DNA of 64,000 nt, from contig JAFQTS010000016.1 in NCBI GenBank assembly GCA_017408915.1, positions 1-64,000 of the forward strand, read 5' to 3'. The notes below the pieces were generated by a model. The model had not been told where the DNA came from, made no database searches, and saw only the letters and a program-made list of their open reading frames with translations. The translations under genes were made by a program, and so were the position numbers. Positions within the stretch are counted from its first letter, which is position 1. The number at the start of each line of letters is the position of its first letter. Below are positions 1 through 8,807 of this stretch, piece by piece. Source of the DNA: Oscillospiraceae bacterium (lineage in GTDB: Bacteria > Bacillota > Clostridia > Oscillospirales > Oscillospiraceae).

Positions 1-273
1 CCCATCTTAGCGGCCAAGGGCTCAAAGTTCGCCCGCTATCACAGCAATCAGGGTCTTGTGCTTCTGCTGCTTTGTATCGCCTACAGCATCGTCATCAGTA
101 TTCTCAGCGGCATCCTGCTGGCCATCTCGTGGCGGCTCTCGCTCCTGGTCAGCATCATCACCACCGTTGGCAGTCTCGGCATCACGGTACTGGCGATCCT
201 GGGCATCATCCACGCCGCCAAGGGCGAGACAAAGCCTCTGCCCCTCATCGGCGGCATCAAGCTACTGAAGTAA
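1..273 (+). CDS. Small membrane protein, C-terminal part (DUF4870/Tic20-like)
   Basis: The frame is open from the first base, so this is the 3' part of a gene that starts outside the window; an internal GTG at 58 is unlikely to be the start. The visible 90 residues begin with a polar stretch reading SKFARYHSNQGLVL, which resembles the motif that precedes the membrane helices in DUF4870/Tic20-like and zinc-ribbon membrane proteins of clostridia. Two hydrophobic helices follow, then a short basic tail ending GGIKLLK. Family assignment rests on the motif by eye; the function is unknown. Confidence 0.6.
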   Translation, partial: PILAAKGSKFARYHSNQGLVLLLLCIAYSIVISILSGILLAISWRLSLLVSIITTVGSLGITVLAILGIIHAAKGETKPLPLIGGIKLLK

Positions 274-283
274 GGCAGGGCAA

Positions 284-312
284 AAAAAGACCGCGCGGCG
301 GCTGCCGCGCGG
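284..312 (-). terminator. Intrinsic terminator of the superoxide reductase gene
   Basis: A perfect 9-bp stem (CCGCGCGGC at 291-299, GCCGCGCGG at 304-312) is followed on the minus strand by a run of seven T (284-288 side). On the plus strand it could also stop the cut upstream gene, but the T-run there is poor. Confidence 0.8.
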
Positions 313-337
313 TTCTTCGTCATATATAGGCTGTTGC

Positions 338-712
338 TTATGCCTTCCACAGGCCGTGGAGGTTGCAGTACTCATACACTGCCTCCACCTCATCACCCTC
401 GCACAGGGAGAAGCAGACCTTGGGAGCGTCACCGGGCTTGAGGCACTTGCGCTGGTTGCCCTGCTTCGTCTGCAGGGACACCCACTCGATATAATGCTCA
501 GGCAGCATGGGATGCTCCACAGCGCCCACGGTCACATAGACCTTGCCATCCTTCACCTCATAGACGGGAACATGCTTCTCCAGCGCACCATCGGTGGTGC
601 CGGGAACCAGCTCTGCCATCTTCTCGCCGCAGCAGACCACAGGCACGCCGCTGTCCTTGACCTTGGCAATGATGTTGCCGCAATGCTTGCAAATATAGAA
701 CTTCTGCTCCAT
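338..712 (-). CDS. dfx: Desulfoferrodoxin-type superoxide reductase
   Basis: Reduces superoxide to hydrogen peroxide without making oxygen, the usual anaerobe defence; cytoplasmic. The 124 residues match the two-domain desulfoferrodoxin length. The N-terminal rubredoxin-like iron site has C8, C11, C27 and C28. The catalytic centre II ligands are H47, H67, H73, C116 and H119, with the substrate-attracting E45-K46 pair before H47. A strong GGAGGAG ribosome site precedes the ATG. The gene is monocistronic, with its own promoter (759-786) and terminator (291-312). All metal ligands are present, so it should be functional as a class I enzyme. Confidence 0.95.
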   Translation of the reverse strand: MEQKFYICKHCGNIIAKVKDSGVPVVCCGEKMAELVPGTTDGALEKHVPVYEVKDGKVYVTVGAVEHPMLPEHYIEWVSLQTKQGNQRKCLKPGDAPKVCFSLCEGDEVEAVYEYCNLHGLWKA

Positions 713-758
713 GAGTTACTCCTCCTGAAAATTTAATATTTGCGTAAACGCTATCTTA

Positions 759-786
759 ATTATACCCTAAAACATCTCCGTGTCAA
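759..786 (-). promoter_or_regulatory. Sigma-A promoter of superoxide reductase
   Basis: On the minus strand TTGACA (781-786) is separated by 16 bp from TATAAT (759-764). Both hexamers are perfect consensus, giving a leader of about 40 nt. Confidence 0.85.
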
Positions 787-794
787 GGCGTAGA

Positions 795-837
795 CAAAAA
801 ACAAACACACCCGACAGATCTCTCCTGTCGGGTGTGT
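795..837 (-). terminator. Intrinsic terminator of the Xre-type gene at 855
   Basis: A 13-bp stem (805-817 with 825-837, ACACACCCGACAG) is followed on the minus strand by GTTTGTTTTTTG. It separates the regulator gene from the superoxide reductase promoter. Confidence 0.85.
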
Positions 838-854
838 TGATAGCCTTGTATTCG

Positions 855-1208
855 TCAAATATTCACGCTGCCGCGGCCCATCTCAGGCTCGTCCTCCTTG
901 GTGCAGCGCTCATACTCCACCTTCATCACTGCATCGATGGTGTGACGGCCATAATCATCAAGCATGGCATAGCGGGTCAGCAGCTCCTCGGTATTCTCCG
1001 TCAGATAAAATGCCGCATCATCGCCCAGAGCCTTAATGCCCAGTGCCTTGCAGATCTGCAGCACCGTGTCAAAGCTGGAGCCGCCTACGCCATTGTGAAG
1101 CGCACTATTCACCGTGGACAGAGGAACGCCCACTGCGAAAGCAAACTGCCGTACACTTCTGTACTGCTTGCTGATCTCGCTGCGAATAATTCTCGTAAGG
1201 TTATCCAT
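855..1208 (-). CDS. Xre-family helix-turn-helix regulator
   Basis: A 117-residue DNA-binding protein. The N-terminal 65 residues form a Cro/C1-type HTH (SVRQFAFAVGVPLSTVNSAL), followed by a short helical tail with no recognised effector domain. The ATG at 1208 is chosen because AAAGGGG lies 6-7 nt upstream; a longer frame reaching 1256 lacks such a site and would lie over the untranslated leader. The target is unknown; trkA starts divergently 290 bp away. It has its own promoter (1271-1299) and terminator. Confidence 0.85.
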   Translation of the reverse strand: MDNLTRIIRSEISKQYRSVRQFAFAVGVPLSTVNSALHNGVGGSSFDTVLQICKALGIKALGDDAAFYLTENTEELLTRYAMLDDYGRHTIDAVMKVEYERCTKEDEPEMGRGSVNI

Positions 1209-1270
1209 CTTATTTTTCCCCTTTCGCACTTCACAAGTTCTAACTGGAATTTCCAATATTAGGCAATTGA

Positions 1271-1299
1271 ATTATACACCATTCTTTTTCCATGTGCAA
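1271..1299 (-). promoter_or_regulatory. Sigma-A promoter of the Xre-type regulator
   Basis: Minus-strand TTGCAC (1294-1299), 17-bp spacer, TATAAT (1271-1276). A short palindrome GGAATTTCC (around 1244-1252) in the leader could be an autoregulatory site. I see no coding in the rest of the AT-rich 1209-1497 gap. Confidence 0.75.
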
Positions 1300-1497
1300 G
1301 ACGGATATATACAAATTCATAAAATTTTTATATATCATGGAGAAACATTTCTCATTGTTTTGTCTCCTATGGGTGTCTTTTTCTGTTTTCATAGTAAATA
1401 CTCTTCCATTTTTCCGTAAAACATGGTATATTATATAAATACAGAATAGACACAAAACGATTTTTCACCCAGTCCTTTGGAAAAAGGAGAACACGAT

Positions 1498-2853
1498 ATG
1501 AAGATTATCATTGTCGGCAATGGCAAAGTTGGCTTCGCCATTGCCCAGACCCTCTCTCAGGAGGGACACGATATTACCATTGTAGACGGCAGCGCCACTG
1601 CCCTGCGCCGCAGTGAGGGCACGCTGGATGTCATGTGTTTGGAGGGCAACGGCGCCTCCATCTCTGTGCTGATCGATGCAGGCGTGCGTCAAGCCGATCT
1701 GGTCATCGCTGTCACAAGCCACGACGAGACAAATCTGGTGTGCTGCCTGATCGCAAAGAAGCTGGGTGCCCGCCACACGGTGGCCCGCGTCCGCAACACC
1801 GATTATCGCCGCGATGCCGAGATGCTGAAGCGGGAGATCGGCCTGGATATGGTCATCAACCCCGACCTCGCCGCCGCCCGTGAGATCGCCCACATTCTCT
1901 CCTTCCCCGCCGCCTTTATCGCCGAGCCTTTTGCCCGCGGTTTGATCTCCATGATCGGCGTGCAGTTGACAGAGGAGGATGTCATTTGCGGTAAGCCTTT
2001 GAAGGAGCAGCGTCAGCGTCAAGCAGAGGTGCTGTTCTGCGCCGCCGAGCGCAATGGAGAATATCTCATCCCCAATGGCGAATATGTCCCCACCAGCGGC
2101 GACAACCTCTACATGGTGGGCAGCAACAAAGAGCTGCAGAAGATGCTGCGCTACATGGGCAGAACATGGAACAAGGTGAAGAATGTCTCCGTCCTCGGTG
2201 GCAGCCGCACCGCCATGTATCTGGCGTGGGAACTGCAGCACACGGGCTGCCGCGTGCGTATTGTGGAAAAAGATCCCGAGCGCAGCCGCATCCTCTCCGC
2301 CGAGATCCCGCAGGCGGTGATCATCTTGGGTGACGGCTCTGACAACGCCCTGCTGCAGCAGGAGGGCATCCTCGATGCCGATGCCTTCGTGGCCGTCACC
2401 AACCGCGATGAGGATAACCTGCTGATGGCTATGCACGCACAGCGCAACGGTGTGCCCAAGGTGCTGGCGAAGATGACCCGTCCCAACTATATGGAACTGG
2501 TGGCCTCTACGGGTATCGACTCCATTATCTCCCCCAAGGACATCGTGGCCAATCAGATCACCCGCTACTGCCGCGCACTGGGCAACGCCGAGGGCAGCAA
2601 GGTGGAGAGCCTTTACAAGATGCTGGGCGGTCACGTGGAAGCCCTCAGCTTCACCGCCACCGCCTCTGCCCGCGAGATGCTGAGCATCCCGCTGAAGGAT
2701 CTGAAGCTGCGCCGCGAGGTGCTGCTGGCAGCCATCGTCCGCCGCGGCGAGATCATCATTCCCGGCGGTCTCACCACCATCGAAGAGGGCGACCAAGTGG
2801 TCGTGGTCTCCCGCTCCATTGGCCTCGACGACCTCACGGATATTCTGGCATAA
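1498..2853 (+). CDS. trkA: TrkA-like potassium uptake regulatory protein
   Basis: A cytosolic nucleotide-binding gating subunit of Trk/Ktr K+ uptake. The 451-residue length is that of the duplicated TrkA form: two tandem RCK_N Rossmann folds and RCK_C domains, not the 220-residue KtrA form. The first dinucleotide site is intact (GNGKVG, residues 7-12). In the second repeat the glycine motif reads GGSRTA, so the third glycine is replaced by alanine. The ATG at 1498 is preferred over an upstream in-frame ATG because AAAAAGGAGA sits directly before it. No membrane subunit (TrkH/KtrB) lies next to it; the gene stands alone with a terminator at 2860-2889. Confidence 0.9.
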   Translation: MKIIIVGNGKVGFAIAQTLSQEGHDITIVDGSATALRRSEGTLDVMCLEGNGASISVLIDAGVRQADLVIAVTSHDETNLVCCLIAKKLGARHTVARVRNTDYRRDAEMLKREIGLDMVINPDLAAAREIAHILSFPAAFIAEPFARGLISMIGVQLTEEDVICGKPLKEQRQRQAEVLFCAAERNGEYLIPNGEYVPTSGDNLYMVGSNKELQKMLRYMGRTWNKVKNVSVLGGSRTAMYLAWELQHTGCRVRIVEKDPERSRILSAEIPQAVIILGDGSDNALLQQEGILDADAFVAVTNRDEDNLLMAMHAQRNGVPKVLAKMTRPNYMELVASTGIDSIISPKDIVANQITRYCRALGNAEGSKVESLYKMLGGHVEALSFTATASAREMLSIPLKDLKLRREVLLAAIVRRGEIIIPGGLTTIEEGDQVVVVSRSIGLDDLTDILA

Positions 2854-2859
2854 ATAAGC

Positions 2860-2889
2860 AAACCTCCCACCTTTACAGGCGGGAGGTTT
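2860..2889 (+). terminator. Intrinsic terminator after trkA
   Basis: AAACCTCCC (2860-2868) pairs with GGGAGGTTT (2881-2889), followed by a T-run. It overlaps the 3' end region of the convergent regulator and probably serves both strands. Confidence 0.85.
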
Positions 2890-2891
2890 TT

Positions 2892-3104
2892 TCATTCATA
2901 AGGCTTTGGATTATCGGTACAGCCAAGGAGATAGTCTACGCTGGTTCCATAGAATTTCGCCAACTTAATCAATACGTCAGCAGGAATATTGACCTGCCCC
3001 AGCTCATAGCCGGAATAAGTCGTTTGGTGGATTTGCAAATATTCCGCCAATTCCCGCTGTTTTAAATCTCTGTCCTCACGCAGATCACGAATACGCTGAT
3101 ACAC
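2892..3104 (-). CDS. Small Xre-family HTH repressor
   Basis: A 70-residue stand-alone Cro/C1-type HTH protein: LKQRELAEYLQIHQTTYSGY covers the recognition region and SVDYLLG is the typical end of the fold. The GTG at 3104 is the likely start, because GAGGTG is 7-8 nt upstream of it, while the in-frame ATG at 3110 almost touches that site. The divergent zinc-ribbon gene uses the mirrored arrangement. Two AT-rich palindromes in the 91-bp divergent gap are probable operators, so I infer autoregulation and control of the neighbour. Base composition is lower in GC than the surroundings. Confidence 0.85.
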   Translation of the reverse strand: MYQRIRDLREDRDLKQRELAEYLQIHQTTYSGYELGQVNIPADVLIKLAKFYGTSVDYLLGCTDNPKPYE

Positions 3105-3129
3105 GACCATCACCTCGCGAAATATTATG

Positions 3130-3177
3130 CCTTAAGGATGATCGTCTTATCGACTTTTAAGGATAATATCCTTAAAA
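3130..3177. promoter_or_regulatory. Paired palindromic operator-like sites in divergent promoter region
   Basis: TTTTAAGGAT-AAT-ATCCTTAAAA (3155-3177) is a perfect 10-bp inverted repeat. A second copy of its core, CCTTAAGG, is centred at 3133/3134 (3130-3137). The shared element CCTTAA/TTAAGG in the gap between a small Xre gene and its divergent neighbour is typical of repressor operators. Binding by the adjacent regulator is inference. Confidence 0.65.
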
Positions 3178-3195
3178 TAGGGTCGAGGTGATGTT

Positions 3196-3390
3196 ATGAA
3201 GCGCTTGTGTAAGCGTTGTTTCTTCGAGGAATATACATCTGATTACATTAAATTAGTAGAGGTGTCTGCTGTGAATGTTGTCTGCGAAAAGTGCGGAGAG
3301 AAGAAACAAATCGTTGTCAACTATTCTGTTGGATTCCCACCTCAATGCCGCAATTTTCTTTACCTTGGCCCTTCTGAAACTAAAGATTAA
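3196..3390 (+). CDS. Small two-CxxC zinc-ribbon-like protein
   Basis: A 64-residue protein of no family I recognise. Two CxxC knuckles (C5-C8 and C30-C33) suggest one bound zinc or a small metal-binding fold, and the C-terminus is short and uncharged. AGGTGAT precedes the ATG at good spacing. It is divergent from the small Xre gene and shares the palindromic control region. A strong hairpin terminator follows the stop at once, which supports a real, separately expressed gene. Codon use is AT-rich compared with neighbours, so the regulator/zinc-ribbon pair may be acquired. Confidence 0.65.
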   Translation: MKRLCKRCFFEEYTSDYIKLVEVSAVNVVCEKCGEKKQIVVNYSVGFPPQCRNFLYLGPSETKD

Positions 3391-3426
3391 AAAAGAGATT
3401 TCCTTTAACAAGGAAATCTCTTTTTT
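3389..3426. terminator. Bidirectional terminator
   Basis: A 17-bp stem (AAAAAAGAGATTTCCTT, 3389-3405, with its complement at 3410-3426) has a 4-nt loop. The A-run/T-run design ends both the rightward zinc-ribbon gene and the leftward psuK-GNAT operon. Confidence 0.9.
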
Positions 3427-3429
3427 ATT

Positions 3430-3951
3430 TCACAACTTCTTCTCCAAGCACACCAGATCAACATCGGGAATACCGTTGAACACGCACTTAACGATGCCCG
3501 GCTCACGGTAGCCGAGGCTTGCGTACAGCTTCCGCGCAGGCTTATTGAGGGCGTTGGTGTCCATACGGAGGAAGGGGCAGCCCATCTCACGAGCCAAGTC
3601 CTCATAGAAGGCAACGAAGGCCGTGCCGCAGCCCTGTCCCGCCACAGCGGGGTCAACCACCAGCGTGTGGAGCACCAGCACCTCCTCGGGGGCAGCCTCG
3701 TACTGCCACGGACAGTCGAGATACTCCTCTCCCTGCTCTTGGTTGATTTTGGCAGCCGCCACCACGCGGCCTTCACGCTCCATGACGTACAGTTCGCCCT
3801 TTTCCAAGGCATCCTGTGCCGTCTTTTCCGTGGGGTACACGCCGCGAATCCAGCCGATGGTCTTTTCGCGCCCCTCCTCCACTGTGTGGATGGCCTCATA
3901 GATGGCGCTGACAGCGGCAATATCTTCCCTTACAGCAAGGCGAACTTTCAT
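3430..3951 (-). CDS. GNAT-family N-acetyltransferase
   Basis: A 173-residue cytosolic acetyl-CoA-dependent acyltransferase. LHTLVVDPAVAGQGCGTAFV carries the V-x(n)-Q/R-G-x-G-x-A motif of the acetyl-CoA pyrophosphate loop (GQGCGT), and the C-terminal ARKLYASLGYREPG is the usual GNAT beta6-alpha4 segment. The substrate is unknown. It is the last gene of the psuK operon: its ATG follows the stop of the YczE-like gene by one base (TAA-A-ATG), so translational coupling is likely. An alternative GTG start lies 9 bp upstream. Confidence 0.85.
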   Translation of the reverse strand: MKVRLAVREDIAAVSAIYEAIHTVEEGREKTIGWIRGVYPTEKTAQDALEKGELYVMEREGRVVAAAKINQEQGEEYLDCPWQYEAAPEEVLVLHTLVVDPAVAGQGCGTAFVAFYEDLAREMGCPFLRMDTNALNKPARKLYASLGYREPGIVKCVFNGIPDVDLVCLEKKL

Positions 3952-3952
3952 T

Positions 3953-4618
3953 TTACGCACTCTCTTTCTTCTTCAAACGCTGCAGCGTTTGGACAATATC
4001 CTCATGCTCCACCTGCCGCGGCTCAAAACGGGCAATGCGGAACACCAACTGCATAATGGCACTTTGGAACACGGCGAACAGCAGCGTTCCCACGCCCACG
4101 CCGCCACGGAGCAGGAAGCCCACCACCGTCACGGCGGCGAAGATCATAAAACTCACCGCGCCGATAGGCAGGCGGGGCATATGCCGCCCGATGCCCACCA
4201 AAAAGGCATCCCGCGGCCCGCAGCCAAGACCTGTGGCCATATAGAGCCACTGGCCGATGCTGATGACCGTCATGCCGAGGAACAGCATCCCAAGACCCGG
4301 CAAAAACCGCTGACACTGGGGCACAAGGTCGAGCCATTCCAGCAAGTCCACAAACTTGCCCACCACCAGCGCATCCATGATCGTGCCGAAGCCGATGCGC
4401 TCGTGGAGCACAAAGAGGTCAACCACCACGATCAGCAAGGCAAATCCCACTGACACCGTACCGTAGGACAGGGACAGCACGCGGCTCAAGCCCACATGGA
4501 GGGTGTCCCACGGGCTGACGCCCACATTGGCATGGAGGGTGAGATATAAGCCCACCGCGCAGATAAACAAGCCTACAAGGGCTTGCAGCCCTCGTTTGGC
4601 GTATTCCTTGGATTTCAT
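3953..4618 (-). CDS. YczE/YitT-family integral membrane protein
   Basis: A 221-residue membrane protein with about five helices. The N-terminal segment NVGVSPWDTLHVGLS is a hallmark of the YczE/YyaS family, and a second related motif, GLGCGPRDAFLVGIG, sits after mid-protein, showing the internal duplication typical of the family. The C-terminal 25 residues are charged and cytosolic. Function in the family is not firmly known. The gene lies three bases downstream of the DUF1294 gene and one base upstream of the GNAT gene. Confidence 0.85.
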   Translation of the reverse strand: MKSKEYAKRGLQALVGLFICAVGLYLTLHANVGVSPWDTLHVGLSRVLSLSYGTVSVGFALLIVVVDLFVLHERIGFGTIMDALVVGKFVDLLEWLDLVPQCQRFLPGLGMLFLGMTVISIGQWLYMATGLGCGPRDAFLVGIGRHMPRLPIGAVSFMIFAAVTVVGFLLRGGVGVGTLLFAVFQSAIMQLVFRIARFEPRQVEHEDIVQTLQRLKKKESA

Positions 4619-4621
4619 ACC

Positions 4622-4885
4622 TTAGCCTCGCAACAGCAAAACCACCAACACGATCTGCACCACCAAAATCACAGGCAGACCTACCGAGAACTGCTTATGG
4701 CGGGTCTTATGGCGGAAGGTACGCATACCCAAGATGCCACCCACACTGCCGCCGATGACGGCGAGGCCGAGGAGGGTCTTTTCGGGGATGCGCCAAGCAT
4801 CCGCCTTGGCCTTCAGCTTATCAAGACCGAAGGCGAGGAACGTCACCACATTGATGATGACGAGATAAATTAGGATCGCATCCAT
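4622..4885 (-). CDS. DUF1294 small membrane protein
   Basis: An 87-residue protein with an N-terminal helix, a conserved FGLDKLKAKADAWRIPEKTLL loop (its N-terminal part is the DUF1294 signature) and the RHKTRHKQF motif before the last helix. The function is unknown. The start codon abuts the psuG stop (TAA ATG), so it is cotranslated with the pseudouridine genes. Confidence 0.85.
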   Translation of the reverse strand: MDAILIYLVIINVVTFLAFGLDKLKAKADAWRIPEKTLLGLAVIGGSVGGILGMRTFRHKTRHKQFSVGLPVILVVQIVLVVLLLRG

Positions 4886-5797
4886 TTACTTCACCATCTC
4901 ACAGGCCACCTTGGCGGCAAGGCGGGCGTTGTTGAACACCAGCTGAATGTTGGAATCGAGGCTGTCGCCGCCGGTGATATCCTTGATCTTTGCCAGCAGG
5001 AAGGGGGTAGTCTCCTTACCGTGGATATCCTTTTCCTCCGCCTCAGCAACGGCGGCGTCGATAGCGCGGTTGATGGTAGCGGCATCCATGGCGTACTCCT
5101 CGGGGATGGGGTTGGTCACCAGCATACCGGCCTTGAGACCCATCTCACGCTGTGCCATAAAGGCGGCGGCGATCTCAGCGGGGGTATCCATGCGATAGTC
5201 CACGCCGAAGCCGGAGGAGCGGGTGTAGAAGGCGGGCAGTTCAGAAGTGCCGTAGCCGATGACGGGCACGCCCTTGGTCTCCAGATATTCGAGGGTCAAA
5301 CCGAGATCGAGGATGGACTTGGCACCTGCGCAGACCACCATGACGGGAGTCTGTGCCAGCTCTTCCAAATCAGCGGAGATGTCCATGGTGGTCTCTGCGC
5401 CGCGGTGGACACCGCCGATGCCGCCGGTGGCGAACACGGAAATGCCCGCCATGTGGGCGATCATCATGGTAGTGGTAACGGTCGTCGCGCCGTCCTTGCC
5501 CAGTGCCACCAGCACAGGCAGGTCGCGGCGGCTTGCCTTGGTGACAGCCAAGCCGGTGCGGCCCAAGTAGTCGATCTCCTCGGCGCTTAAGCCCGCCTTC
5601 AAGCGGCCGCCCAGCACGGCGATGGTGGCGGGCACAGCGCCGTTTTCACGGATGATCTTCTCCACTGCCAGCGCCGTCTCCACGTTCTGGGGATAGGGCA
5701 TACCGTGGCTGATAATGGTGCTCTCCAGTGCCACCACAGGCTTGCCCTTTGCCAACGCCTCGGCCACTTCGGGGGCAATATCCAAATACTTATTCAT
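4886..5797 (-). CDS. psuG: Pseudouridine-5'-phosphate glycosidase
   Basis: Splits pseudouridine 5'-phosphate into uracil and ribose 5-phosphate; a Mn2+-dependent cytosolic enzyme. The 303 residues match PsuG length. Conserved segments include ALESTIISHGMPYPQN near residue 24, TTTMMIAHMAGI, FATGGIGGVHRGAE and VTNPIPEEYAMD. The start ATG overlaps the psuK stop by ATGA, so the kinase product is passed to an enzyme made from the same message. The pair gives the full route from free pseudouridine to uracil. Confidence 0.95.
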   Translation of the reverse strand: MNKYLDIAPEVAEALAKGKPVVALESTIISHGMPYPQNVETALAVEKIIRENGAVPATIAVLGGRLKAGLSAEEIDYLGRTGLAVTKASRRDLPVLVALGKDGATTVTTTMMIAHMAGISVFATGGIGGVHRGAETTMDISADLEELAQTPVMVVCAGAKSILDLGLTLEYLETKGVPVIGYGTSELPAFYTRSSGFGVDYRMDTPAEIAAAFMAQREMGLKAGMLVTNPIPEEYAMDAATINRAIDAAVAEAEEKDIHGKETTPFLLAKIKDITGGDSLDSNIQLVFNNARLAAKVACEMVK

Positions 5798-6723
5798 AAC
5801 ATATTCTCCTCACTTTTTCTCAGTGTTTTAATCGCTTCTTTGCTCATATTAGGATGGATGGTGCTCTCTGCCGTGCAGGCAAAAGCACCTGCACAGATGG
5901 CGTTGTGTGCCGCCGAGCCAAGGCTCTGCTTCTCCAAGAGGGAGGCCGTCAGCGCCGCCACCATGGCATCGCCGCCGCCTGTGGCGTTGGCAACTTCCAC
6001 CTTGGGACAGGGAATGTGTACCCGCTCTCCTTCACGGTTCTTGGCGAAGATACCGCGAGCGCCAAGGGAGATGTAGACCTGCTCCATGCCCGAGGACAGC
6101 AGTACATCGGCGGCCTTTTCCGCGCTGCTCTCGTCCTCCACGGAGATCCCCGTCAGCAGCGAAGCCTCTAAGGCATTGGGCTTGAAGGCATAGAGCTTGG
6201 GCAGCACCTTTTTCAGCTTCACCGCCTTCACCGTGGACACGGGATCGGCCACCATGGGGACGGTGCAGTGCTCCGAGAGCCACACAAGGCTCTCCTCGGG
6301 AGGATTGGCATCCAGCACCACCATGTCAAAGCCGTTGATCTCCTCGATCCTCTCGCGGAAGAACTCCACCGTCATGTGGCGGTAAATGTCCATGTCGCTG
6401 AGAGCCAAGGCCATATCCCCCTGCTCATCCAGCATATAGAGATAGGTGGATGTCCGCTCCTCTTTTATCGTAGGCGAGAGACTTAGATCAAGGCCGATCT
6501 CACGGGCATTTTCACGGAGCTGCGCGGCAAAACCATCGTCGCCCAGCACCGTCAGCAGTGACGTATCCACGCCCAAGAGGCAGAGATTGTGGGCAATGTT
6601 GCGTCCCACACCGCCGAAGGAGGTGCTGACCGCAGCAGGATTGGAATCCGCCATCCGCAAAGGCGCATAACTCCTGCCGCCCACGTCCATATTTACCGCG
6701 CCGATCACCAGCACACGAGACAT
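5794..6723 (-). CDS. psuK: PfkB-family pseudouridine kinase
   Basis: Phosphorylates pseudouridine at the 5' position. The 309-residue protein has the ribokinase fold: N-terminal VLVIGAVNMDVGG, substrate loop SFGGVGRNIAHNL, and the C-terminal catalytic motif NATGGGDAMVAAL with the anion-hole glycines and base aspartate. The ATG at 6723 is chosen for GGGAGGCGG upstream; the frame extends further but lies over the promoter. The specific substrate is inferred from the overlap with psuG. First gene of the five-gene leftward operon. Confidence 0.9.
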   Translation of the reverse strand: MSRVLVIGAVNMDVGGRSYAPLRMADSNPAAVSTSFGGVGRNIAHNLCLLGVDTSLLTVLGDDGFAAQLRENAREIGLDLSLSPTIKEERTSTYLYMLDEQGDMALALSDMDIYRHMTVEFFRERIEEINGFDMVVLDANPPEESLVWLSEHCTVPMVADPVSTVKAVKLKKVLPKLYAFKPNALEASLLTGISVEDESSAEKAADVLLSSGMEQVYISLGARGIFAKNREGERVHIPCPKVEVANATGGGDAMVAALTASLLEKQSLGSAAHNAICAGAFACTAESTIHPNMSKEAIKTLRKSEENML

Positions 6724-6760
6724 GGCTGCCGCCTCCCTTCCCAAATTTCCATACATCGTA

Positions 6761-6789
6761 ATTTTACTATTGGAAGGAAAAAAAGTCAA
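6761..6789 (-). promoter_or_regulatory. Promoter of the psuK operon
   Basis: Minus-strand TTGACT (6784-6789), 17-bp spacer, TAAAAT (6761-6766). Confidence 0.75.
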
Positions 6790-6800
6790 CGGTATCCCCC

Positions 6801-6829
6801 TTGTCAAGCGGTGAAAAGTGGTATATAAT
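6801..6829 (+). promoter_or_regulatory. Promoter of asnS
   Basis: TTGTCA (6801-6806), 17-bp spacer, TATAAT (6824-6829), about 40 nt before the asnS start. The leader is too short for a T-box, unlike that of thrS. Confidence 0.8.
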
Positions 6830-6870
6830 AAGTAGTCACTGAACTACAACACAGGAAAAGGTGAAGGAAT

Positions 6871-8265
<1,395 letters not shown>

Positions 8266-8274
8266 GAAAACGCT

Positions 8275-8314
8275 GCAAACGACCGTCTCTTTTTCGGAGG
8301 CGGTCGTTTTTTGC
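8275..8314 (+). terminator. Intrinsic terminator of asnS
   Basis: GCAAACGACCG pairs with CGGTCGTTTTTTGC, and GTCTC/GGAGG-side pairs extend the stem; a T-run follows. Confidence 0.85.
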
Positions 8315-8351
8315 ATTTTTCCAACTTTTTTCTCGATTGTTGCATATGCCA

Positions 8352-8380
8352 CTGATAACCTCCCCACCTTGGGGTATACT
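8352..8380 (+). promoter_or_regulatory. Promoter of trxA
   Basis: CTGATA (8352-8357), 17-bp spacer, TATACT (8375-8380). The spacer holds a small palindrome, CCCC-ACCTT-GGGG (8362-8374), right against the -10 box, possibly a regulator site. Confidence 0.6.
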
Positions 8381-8420
8381 ACACTCAACAAACCACACTA
8401 CACAAAAGGAGCTGATCGTA

Positions 8421-8720
8421 ATGGCAATCAAACACGCAAACGCTGAAAACTTCGATTCTCTGGTACTGGAGAGCAAGGGCACCGTTCTGGTGGACTTCTG
8501 GGCTGATTGGTGCGGCCCCTGCCGTATGCTCGCTCCCGTGCTGGACAGTGTCGCCGACGAGATCGAGATCGTCAAGGTCAACGTAGATGACCTCCCCCAG
8601 CTGGCTGTGGCTTTTCAGGTAGTCAGCATCCCCACCATCATCGTCTTTAAGGATGGCAAGCCCGTCAATAAGTCTATCGGCGTGGTGGATCGTGAGACCC
8701 TGCTGGAGCTGGCAAAATAA
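8421..8720 (+). CDS. trxA: Thioredoxin
   Basis: A 99-residue thiol-disulfide reductant with the WCGPC active site (C31, C34), the buried Asp-type segment LVDFWADW before it and the cis-proline at VSIPT (P71). The ATG at 8421 follows AAAAGGAGCTGATCGTA. It is slightly short but complete. No thioredoxin reductase gene lies in the window. Confidence 0.95.
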   Translation: MAIKHANAENFDSLVLESKGTVLVDFWADWCGPCRMLAPVLDSVADEIEIVKVNVDDLPQLAVAFQVVSIPTIIVFKDGKPVNKSIGVVDRETLLELAK

Positions 8721-8775
8721 CATCACCCTCCCAAGCATTTTGCTTTGTTTTCTCTGTTTTCTCTCTCATACAAAA

Positions 8776-8802
8776 GAAAGCCCGCCTTCATGGCGGGCTT
8801 TC
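8776..8802. terminator. Bidirectional terminator between trxA and the methyltransferase
   Basis: GAAAGCCCGCC (8776-8786) pairs perfectly with GGCGGGCTTTC (8792-8802), flanked by A/T-rich tails on both sides. Confidence 0.8.
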
Positions 8803-8807
8803 CCTTT

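Noticed and set aside
1240..1455. A 71-codon minus-strand frame upstream of the first Xre gene
   Set aside because: It overlaps the regulator's promoter, has no ribosome site and is of AT-rich random composition.
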